From an uncultured Eisenbergiella sp. (GTDB lineage: Bacteria > Bacillota > Clostridia > Lachnospirales > Lachnospiraceae), in assembly GCA_904392525.1 (NCBI GenBank), contig CAJFMW010000036.1, forward strand, positions 1 through 38,871: 38,871 nucleotides of DNA. The letters are read 5' to 3'. Position 1 is the first letter of the stretch, and the number at the start of each line of letters is the position of its first letter. The notes under the pieces are model-generated. The model was given only the letters and a program-made list of their open reading frames with translations. It had not been told where the DNA came from and made no database searches. The translations under genes were made by a program, and so were the position numbers. Of this stretch, positions 32,665-38,871 are shown piece by piece.

Positions 32665-35007
32665 ATGAACGTACGAAAAAGGAGCGGGAAGGTGGTTCCC
32701 TTTGACCCCGGTTTCATTTCCAGGGCAGTCTCTCTTGCGGCCGCAGCTGCGGGAGAACATAATGAAGAAGGAATTGAGCGCATTACAGGGGCTGTGACGG
32801 AGAAGCTTCGCGCGAGAAAAGAGGAAATCTGGGATATTGAAACGATTCAGGATACGGTGGAGGAAACTCTGTTCGAGCAGAAATATTACCAGACGGCGAA
32901 GGCATACATTCGTTACCGGCTGGAAAAGGAGAAGGAGAGAAGCGGAGGCGCAGAGAAGGACGGGCTTTTGTCCCGCGAATTTTTAAGCCCTTACAAGCAT
33001 GCCCCCAATCCCATGGAACAGCTGGGCGCTTTTGTCTATACCCGTACTTATTCCAGATTCCTCCCCAGGCTGGGCCGCAGGGAATTCTGGTGGGAAACGG
33101 TGCGCCGTGCGGTGGAGTATAACTGCTCTCTGGCGCCCACATCCAGGGAAGAAGCGGAAAAGCTGTATGACAATATTTATCATATGCGCCAGTTCCTTTC
33201 CGGCCGCACCTTGTGGGTGGGAGGAACGCCGGTCGCCGACCAGTACCCAATGGCAAATTATAACTGTGCGTTCACTGTGATCGACAGTTTTTCCGCCTAC
33301 CACGATCTGTTTTATCTTCTGATGGTGGGAAGCGGTGTAGGGGTGCGTGTCCTGCAGTCTGATGCGGATAAGCTTCCGCCGGCGCGCACGGATCTTCGGA
33401 TTCTGCATAAGTCCTATGATCCGAAGCCTGCGGGAGAGCGGCTGGAATACACGGATCTGACATTCAGCCGTGACGTGGCCACGCTGACCATCGGCGATTC
33501 CAAGGAGGGCTGGGCGCAGGCGCTGACCCACTATTTTGATATTCTGACCAATCGGGAGTACCGCGGTATCGAAGGGCTGGTGGTGGTCTATGATTCCATC
33601 CGTCCCAAGGGAGAAAGGCTGAAAACCTTTGGAGGAACGGCCAGCGGCTACGGCTCCATGATGACCATGATCGATAAGATTCACAAGGTGATTGCTGCGG
33701 CAGGAAGCCGGGAGGGCGCGCAGTGGGTGACCTTAAAGCCCATTGATCTTTTGGATATTGCCAATATCATCGGTGAAAACGTGGTGTCCGGCGGTGTACG
33801 CCGCACCTCGGAGATCGGTCTGATCGATGCGGATGACGAGACCTGTATTCAGGCCAAGAGTCATCTGTACCGCCAGGTGAACGGGCGCTGGGAGATTGAT
33901 AAAAACATCGCCCACCGCCAGATGAGCAACAATTCCATTTATTATCAGAAGAAGCCCACAAGAGAAAAACTGCACTGGCATCTGCAGCAGATGCGTTATT
34001 CGGGAGAACCCGGCTGGATTAATGAGGAAGCCGGAGCGAAGCGCAGGCCGAACTTCAACGGCTGCAATCCGTGCGGAGAGATTCTGCTGGACAGCCATGG
34101 GCTCTGCAATCTGACCACGGTAAACGTGATGGGCTTTGTAAAGGATGGAGTGCTGGATAAAAAGGCGCTTCTGGAAGCGCAGCGGCTCTCGGCCCGGGCC
34201 GGCTACCGTATGACCTGCCGGGAGCTGGAGATGCACAGCTGGAACAGCGTGCAGCAGCGTGACCGCCTGCTGGGCTGTTCCATGACCGGATGGCAGGACA
34301 TGGTAAATGCCACAAAGATGGACAGGGAGGAGCAGATCAGTCTTCTTAAGGAGCTGCGCCAGACCGCGCACAGCGGGGCGAAAGAGATCGCGGCGAGACT
34401 GGGAGGAAAGGAGCCGCTTCTGGTGACCACCATTAAGCCGGAGGGAACGCTTTCTCTGCTTCCCACCGTTTCCAGCGGGGTACATTATTCCCATGCTCCC
34501 TATTATATCCGCCGGATCAGGATTACCGCCACGGACCCGCTCTGCCGGGTATGTGAGGACCTGGGTTATCCGGTGCTTCCTGAGGTGGGACAGGATCCGG
34601 ATGATCCGGTGACCAAAGTGGTTGAATTTCCGGTGAAAGCGCCGGCCGGACGGGTAAAAGCGGATGTGTCCGCAGTGGAACAGCTGGAAAATTACAAAAT
34701 GTTCATGCAGCACTATGTGGATCACAACTGCTCCATCACCGTTCATGTGAGGGATCATGAATGGGATGAGGTGGAACAGTGGGTTTGGGACAACTGGGAC
34801 GATGTGGTAGCTCTTTCTTTCCTGAGCTATGACGACAGCTTTTATGAGCTGCTGCCCTATGAGGCCATTGATGAGGCGGAATATGAGCGCCGCCGTGCGG
34901 CTATGAAGCCTTTCAATCCATCTCTGCTTTCCCGCTATGAGCATGACGAGACGGAACTCGATATTGGGGATTCGGAGTGCGTAAACGGCGTATGCCCGGT
35001 ACGCTGA
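32665..35007 (+). CDS. nrdJ: Class II (adenosylcobalamin-dependent) ribonucleoside-triphosphate reductase with ATP-cone
   Basis: A 780-residue enzyme reducing ribonucleotides to deoxyribonucleotides with coenzyme B12. An N-terminal ATP-cone (about 1-92, RKRSGKVVPFDP to TAKAYIRYRLEKE) is expected to give dATP/ATP on-off control. Active-site residues match the Lactobacillus leichmannii enzyme pattern: C201 (YNCAF), the thiyl Cys C470 and Glu472 in NPCGEILL, C481 in GLCNL (11 residues on, as in the reference), and the C-terminal redox pair C772 and C777 in ECVNGVC. The ATP-cone is absent from the L. leichmannii protein. ATG 32665 follows GGAGG by 7 bases. A GH30 gene follows 46 bases later, apparently in the same transcript. 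Confidence 0.93.
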   Translation: MNVRKRSGKVVPFDPGFISRAVSLAAAAAGEHNEEGIERITGAVTEKLRARKEEIWDIETIQDTVEETLFEQKYYQTAKAYIRYRLEKEKERSGGAEKDGLLSREFLSPYKHAPNPMEQLGAFVYTRTYSRFLPRLGRREFWWETVRRAVEYNCSLAPTSREEAEKLYDNIYHMRQFLSGRTLWVGGTPVADQYPMANYNCAFTVIDSFSAYHDLFYLLMVGSGVGVRVLQSDADKLPPARTDLRILHKSYDPKPAGERLEYTDLTFSRDVATLTIGDSKEGWAQALTHYFDILTNREYRGIEGLVVVYDSIRPKGERLKTFGGTASGYGSMMTMIDKIHKVIAAAGSREGAQWVTLKPIDLLDIANIIGENVVSGGVRRTSEIGLIDADDETCIQAKSHLYRQVNGRWEIDKNIAHRQMSNNSIYYQKKPTREKLHWHLQQMRYSGEPGWINEEAGAKRRPNFNGCNPCGEILLDSHGLCNLTTVNVMGFVKDGVLDKKALLEAQRLSARAGYRMTCRELEMHSWNSVQQRDRLLGCSMTGWQDMVNATKMDREEQISLLKELRQTAHSGAKEIAARLGGKEPLLVTTIKPEGTLSLLPTVSSGVHYSHAPYYIRRIRITATDPLCRVCEDLGYPVLPEVGQDPDDPVTKVVEFPVKAPAGRVKADVSAVEQLENYKMFMQHYVDHNCSITVHVRDHEWDEVEQWVWDNWDDVVALSFLSYDDSFYELLPYEAIDEAEYERRRAAMKPFNPSLLSRYEHDETELDIGDSECVNGVCPVR

Positions 35008-35053
35008 TTAAAAATAAAAGAGAGCTGAAAAAAGAGAAGGGAGACTGTCAGAA

Positions 35054-36403
35054 ATGAAACAGCTTACGATGGAGACGACGATTCTGAAGGGGAAGGAGGT
35101 GACGCAGCAGCATTACGAAATCGGGCTGATTCCGGATGCGAAAAACTTTGAAATGGAGGTAATCAACCTCTATCCGCAGAAATCCTATCAGACCATTGAA
35201 GGCTTCGGTGCTGCCCTGACGGAATCGGCGGGCTATGCGTTAAGCCGTATGAGCGGGGAAAATTTTGACCGGGTGGTGCAGGCCTGTTATGGAGAGGGCG
35301 GGCTTGGCTACACGCTGGGCAGGGTACATATGGACAGCTGCGATTTTTCACTGGAAAACTACTGCGCTGTCAGCAATCCCGATGATCCGGGATTTGGGGA
35401 TTTCAGCCTGGAGCGGGACGCCAGATATGTACAGCCTCTGGTGAAAAAGGTATTCGCTGCGGCTGGAAAGCCTGTCAGCCTGCTTTTATCTCCCTGGTCC
35501 CCTCCGGCCTTTATGAAGGAGACCGGTGTACGCAACGGCGGCGGACATCTGAAGCCGGAATGCTATCAGGCATATGCAGACTACATTGTGCGTTATCTCA
35601 AGGAATATGAGAAGGCCGGTATCCCGATCCGTTTCATGACCGTGCAGAACGAGCCGCTCGCCGTTCAGACCTGGGATTCCTGTGAATATACGCCGGAGGA
35701 GGAAAAAACCTTCCTGAGAGATTTCCTGTATCCTGCGCTTCAGGAAAACGGCCTTGGGCATGTGGGTATCTATATCTGGGACCACAACAAGGAACGGGTC
35801 TATGAGCGTACCCGCGATATCGTGGATGAAACGACGAAGAACATGATCGAGGGCGTTGCCTATCACTGGTATACGGGAGATCACTTTGAGACTCTTTCCA
35901 TGGTGAGAGAGGACTATCCGGAGCTGAAGCTTATGCACAGCGAGGGCTGTGTGGAACTGGCACGTTTCGGAGAGGAAGCGGGAGATGACATGCGTCACGC
36001 GAGAAAGTACGCCCATGACATCATCGGCGATCTGAACCATGGAATGAACAGCTGGATTGACTGGAATCTGGTGCTGGATGAAATCGGAGGGCCGAATCAT
36101 GTTGGAAATTACTGCGGCGCGCCGGTGATCTGCCATACGGATACCGATACGGTGGAATATAAGCCCATGTTCCATGCCATCGGACACTTCAGCCGTTACA
36201 TTCAGCCGGGTGCTGTGCGCATCGCTCATTCCTGCTATTCTCCGGAGATTGAGATGACCGCGGCCCGCAATCCTGATGGAAGCTGTGTGGCTGTGCTGCT
36301 GCATTCAGGAGAGCAGCGCAAACCGGTTCAGTTCCGGGTGGAAGGAAAGACAGCCCGTTTTACGCTGCCTGGAAACAGTATTTCTACGGTGATACTGAAA
36401 TAG
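35054..36403 (+). CDS. GH30 glycoside hydrolase (glucosylceramidase-like)
   Basis: A 449-residue family 30 hydrolase: a (beta/alpha)8 barrel with a beta-sandwich formed from both ends. Clear motifs: QTIEGFGAALTESAGYAL near the N-terminus, LLLSPWSPPAFMK, the acid/base E200 in TVQNEPLA and the nucleophile E297 in LMHSEGCVE; the C-terminal strand region ends FTLPGNSISTVILK. No signal peptide is visible, so it should act in the cytoplasm on imported oligosaccharides or glycosides. The exact substrate (beta-glucoside, -xyloside or -1,6-glucan) cannot be told. The start follows AAGGGAG at 10 bases. It is the last gene before a clear terminator. Confidence 0.92.
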   Translation: MKQLTMETTILKGKEVTQQHYEIGLIPDAKNFEMEVINLYPQKSYQTIEGFGAALTESAGYALSRMSGENFDRVVQACYGEGGLGYTLGRVHMDSCDFSLENYCAVSNPDDPGFGDFSLERDARYVQPLVKKVFAAAGKPVSLLLSPWSPPAFMKETGVRNGGGHLKPECYQAYADYIVRYLKEYEKAGIPIRFMTVQNEPLAVQTWDSCEYTPEEEKTFLRDFLYPALQENGLGHVGIYIWDHNKERVYERTRDIVDETTKNMIEGVAYHWYTGDHFETLSMVREDYPELKLMHSEGCVELARFGEEAGDDMRHARKYAHDIIGDLNHGMNSWIDWNLVLDEIGGPNHVGNYCGAPVICHTDTDTVEYKPMFHAIGHFSRYIQPGAVRIAHSCYSPEIEMTAARNPDGSCVAVLLHSGEQRKPVQFRVEGKTARFTLPGNSISTVILK

Positions 36404-36484
36404 AACGGGGAATTTAAAAATTTCTGAATATGGAGCCAGTCTGCGATTTCAGCTGATTTTTCAGCCGCGTCGCGGGCTGGTGGA

Positions 36485-36510
36485 GAATCCCGCCTGCGGG
36501 ATTCTTTTTG
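36485..36510 (+). terminator. Terminator after the GH30 gene
   Basis: A perfect 8-bp stem GAATCCCG (36485-36492) with CGGGATTC (36497-36504) and CCTG loop, followed by TTTTTG. An outer pair GGCTGG (36475-36480) and CCAGCC (36523-36528) could extend the structure. In the rest of the 318-base gap up to 36721 I see no gene and no convincing promoter. Confidence 0.85.
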
Positions 36511-36721
36511 TATGCGCCCAGGCCAGCCGTTCATTTTCTTGTCTGTTCTTAAAAACTATACAAATAACAGGCGGATCAGTTGAGAAAAACAGTCAATAAT
36601 TATGGAAAAAATCCGGTTGTCATGATAGAATATCGTAAAAAGGCACAGGAATGTGAGGGGCCTGTGTCAAAATGGCAGCAAGATGTTTTGATTTCGGGGG
36701 AAAGGAAGGGAAAATGCTTTT

Positions 36722-38572
36722 ATGAGCCGATTAAAAATCAGCACACCGGATCAGGCACAGCTTACCGTAGAACGGCTGTACAAGGATCTGGAGCGTCATA
36801 TTGTCGCCAGTCCGCCGGGACTTTGTCCGGTGGATCTTCAGCTTTCGTTTTTGAAGCTGTGTCACGCGCAGACCTGCGGAAAGTGCGTGCCCTGCCGGAT
36901 CGGGCTCGGGCAGCTGCAAAACCTCCTGGAGCAGGTTCTGGACGGGACGGCGACGATGGATACGCTGGCTCTGATCGAAGAGACCGCGAACAACATCACA
37001 GATTCCGCCGACTGCGCCATCGGCTTTGAGGCCGCGCACATGGTGCTGGCCGGGCTGCAGGGCATCCGGGACGATTACATTTATCATATCGAGCATGGAA
37101 AATGCTCCTATTCCATCACGCAGCCGGTGCCCTGTGTGGCCCTGTGTCCTGCAGGGGTTGATATCCCGGGCTATATCGCGCTGGTGGGAGAAGAGCGCTA
37201 TGCGGATGCGGTGAAGCTGATCCGCAAGGATAATCCGTTCCCTACGGCCTGTGCTTTGATCTGCGAGCATCCCTGCGAGGCGCGCTGCCGCAGAAACATG
37301 ATTGACAGCTCCGTAAACATCAGGGGGTTAAAACGCATGGCGGTGGACAACGCCAGAGCGAATACGGTGACCGTTCCGGAAAAGGCGCCCTCTACCGGCA
37401 AGCGGATCGCCATTGCGGGCGGCGGGCCGGGCGGCCTTTCTGCGGCCTATTATCTGGAGCTGATGGGACACCACGCGGTGGTGTTCGAGCAGAAGAGCCA
37501 GCTGGGCGGTATGCTCCGCTACGGTATTCCCAATTACCGCTTCCCCAGGGAGCGGCTGGATGAGGACATCGAGGCCATTCTCTCCACAGGCGTGGAGGTA
37601 CATACGGGCGTGAATATCGGAAACGGGGAGAACGATATTTCCCTGAGCCGCCTGAGAGAGGATTTTGACGCGGTTTATATCGCCATCGGCGCGCACAATG
37701 ATAAAAAGATCGGCATTGAAGGAGAGGACGCCGAGGGCGTGATCTCTGCGGTGGAGATGCTTCGGAATATCGGAGATAACAATCCACCGGATTTCACCGG
37801 AAAGACCGTGCTGGTGGTGGGCGGTGGAAATGTGGCCATGGACTGCACCCGTTCCGCCATCCGCCTGGGCGCGAAAAAGGTTGGCATCGCCTACCGGAGA
37901 AGGCAGTCGGATATGACGGCGCTTCCGGAGGAAGTGGAGGGTGCCATCGCAGAGGGGGCGGAACTCTACAGCCTGAAGGCGCCCGTGCGCATCGAAGCGG
38001 ATGAAAACGGGAAAGTGGCAGCTCTCTGGGTACAGCCCCAGATCATCGGCCCCATCGACGCCTGGGGACGGGCGCGCCCGGTGAAGGCGCAGGTGCCCAT
38101 GCAGCGCATCCCCTGCGACATCGTGGTGGTAGCTGTGGGCCAGGGCATCGAATCCCGTCATTTTGAGGACTCCGGCGTTCCGGTAAAACGGGGCGTCATC
38201 GAGGCGCTTGCCGAGAGTACGGTCAAGGATATCCCCGGCATCTTCGCTGGCGGTGACTGCGTGACCGGACCGGCAACCGTCATCCGCGCCATCGCCGCAG
38301 GAAAGGTGGCGGCGGCCAACATCGATGAATATCTTGGGTATCATCATGTCATTTCCTGTGACGTGGAGATTCCGCAGGTGAATTATGCCGACAAGCATCC
38401 CTGCGGCCGTGTGAACATGTCCGAGCGGGAAGCGGGAGAGCGCAGATGTGACTTCAGCGAGATCGAGCGATGCATGACGAAGGAGGAAGCTGCGCAGGAG
38501 GCGGCGCGCTGCCTGCGGTGCGACCATTACGGATATGGAAATCTGAAAGGAGGCCGGGCAGCGATATGGTGA
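36722..38572 (+). CDS. NuoF C-terminus / GltD-type fusion flavoprotein, partner of the downstream hydrogenase
   Basis: A 616-residue iron-sulfur flavoprotein expected to pass electrons between NAD(P)H and the next gene product. Residues about 40-115 match the C-terminal 4Fe-4S module of NuoF/HydB (C52, C55, C58 in CGKCVPCRIG and C98), without the FMN domain. Next is the GltD-type cysteine-rich domain (CVALCPAGVDIPGYI, CEHPCEARCRR), then a FAD domain (GGGPGGLSAAYYLE) and an NAD(P) domain (VVGGGNVAMDCTRSA, followed by YRRRQSDM, whose Arg residues suggest NADPH), and GIFAGGDCVTGPATVIRA. It ends with CLRC. ATG 36722 is used; the GGAAGGG site is 11 bases away. The stop overlaps the next start by 7 bases, indicating coupled synthesis of a complex. 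Confidence 0.9.
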   Translation: MSRLKISTPDQAQLTVERLYKDLERHIVASPPGLCPVDLQLSFLKLCHAQTCGKCVPCRIGLGQLQNLLEQVLDGTATMDTLALIEETANNITDSADCAIGFEAAHMVLAGLQGIRDDYIYHIEHGKCSYSITQPVPCVALCPAGVDIPGYIALVGEERYADAVKLIRKDNPFPTACALICEHPCEARCRRNMIDSSVNIRGLKRMAVDNARANTVTVPEKAPSTGKRIAIAGGGPGGLSAAYYLELMGHHAVVFEQKSQLGGMLRYGIPNYRFPRERLDEDIEAILSTGVEVHTGVNIGNGENDISLSRLREDFDAVYIAIGAHNDKKIGIEGEDAEGVISAVEMLRNIGDNNPPDFTGKTVLVVGGGNVAMDCTRSAIRLGAKKVGIAYRRRQSDMTALPEEVEGAIAEGAELYSLKAPVRIEADENGKVAALWVQPQIIGPIDAWGRARPVKAQVPMQRIPCDIVVVAVGQGIESRHFEDSGVPVKRGVIEALAESTVKDIPGIFAGGDCVTGPATVIRAIAAGKVAAANIDEYLGYHHVISCDVEIPQVNYADKHPCGRVNMSEREAGERRCDFSEIERCMTKEEAAQEAARCLRCDHYGYGNLKGGRAAIW

Positions 38573-38871
38573 CACTGACGATTGACAATAAGAAAATCAG
38601 CGTGCCGGAAGGCACCACGATCATGAAGGCCGCGGCCTCTGCGGGAATCATCATTCCCCATTTATGTTATCTGGAAGGAATCAACGAGATCAGCGCCTGC
38701 AAGGTCTGCGTGGTGGAGGTGCAGGGGAAGGTGAAGCTGGTCACCGCCTGCAACAATCCGGTGGAGGAGGGGATGGTGCTTTTCACCAATTCTCCCAAGG
38801 TGCGTTCCGTGCGCAGGACCAACGTGGAGCTGATCCTTTCCCAGCACAACAGCAACTGCGCCACCTGCGTG
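38566..38871 (+). CDS. [FeFe]-hydrogenase or NuoG-like subunit, 5' part (runs off the window)
   Basis: The first 102 codons of a protein opening with a plant-type 2Fe-2S domain (VPEGTTIMKAAASAGIIIPHLCY, then CKVCVVEV and TACNNPV as cluster cysteines; motif split at residues about 14-66) and the start of a His/Cys 4Fe-4S domain (HNSNCATC at the window edge). This module order begins both NuoG and group A [FeFe]-hydrogenases. With a GltD/NuoF-type fusion partner directly upstream in an anaerobe, a hydrogenase is the more likely reading, but the H-cluster domain is beyond the window. ATG 38566 is preceded by AAAGGAGG (38547-38554). Confidence 0.8.
   Translation, partial: MVTLTIDNKKISVPEGTTIMKAAASAGIIIPHLCYLEGINEISACKVCVVEVQGKVKLVTACNNPVEEGMVLFTNSPKVRSVRRTNVELILSQHNSNCATCV

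Noticed and set aside
36714-36725. Three-codon minicistron ATG CTT TTA TGA overlapping the start of the NuoF/GltD fusion gene
   Set aside because: It is placed well relative to AAAGGA but is too short to tell from chance; kept only as a note that the start codon spacing here is unusual.

Overview
The window reads as chromosomal DNA of an anaerobic, fermentative Firmicute, most likely a member of the Lachnospiraceae; the genus cannot be fixed from the sequence. Evidence: strong GGAGG-type ribosome binding sites, DUF1292 and DUF5662 proteins, a B12-dependent (class II) ribonucleotide reductase, an [FeFe]-hydrogenase locus with a GltD-like partner, and moderately high GC with dense gene packing. 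All but two genes are on the plus strand. I see no tRNA, rRNA, CRISPR array, prophage, transposase or integrase, so this looks like core genome with a few small dispersed repeats.

Layout. 1-5.3 kb: the 3' part of a UvrD-type helicase, a convergent DUF1292 gene, a GH13/GlgX-like protein that appears to have lost key catalytic residues, a DUF5662 protein and a small cysteine-rich protein, closed by a strong hairpin. 5.4-13.3 kb: a six-gene operon for a MacAB/YknXYZ-type exporter with three consecutive membrane fusion proteins, a permease carrying a Gly/Met/Phe-rich repeat, an unrecognised single-pass protein, and the ATPase. 13.3-17 kb: a lactonase-family beta-propeller and a GH3 glycosidase with swapped domain order. 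17-20.3 kb: aroC (minus strand) and tgt-yajC (plus strand) fire from back-to-back promoters; a 216-bp inverted-repeat-bounded element forms the aroC leader, and tgt carries an exact 63-bp in-frame tandem duplication. 20.3-25.1 kb: leuB-ilvD-ilvB behind a good promoter and a structured leader. 25.1-27.7 kb: serC-serA. 27.7-32.6 kb: a DUF1015 gene, glgB and an MscS channel. 32.6-36.5 kb: nrdJ with tandem NrdR boxes over its promoter, then a GH30 glycosidase. 36.7 kb to the end: a NuoF-C-terminus/GltD fusion overlapping the 5' end of an [FeFe]-hydrogenase or NuoG-like gene.

How the genes fit together. The metabolic blocks cover branched-chain amino acids, serine and chorismate synthesis, glycogen branching, glycoside hydrolysis and hydrogen/pyridine-nucleotide redox balancing. 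The parts most worth attention are the three-adaptor export operon with low-complexity extracytoplasmic segments, the catalytically degenerate GH13 protein, the duplicated Tgt zinc-site segment, the aroC leader element, and the NuoF/GltD-hydrogenase pair. All assignments come from reading motifs by eye; no database search was run.
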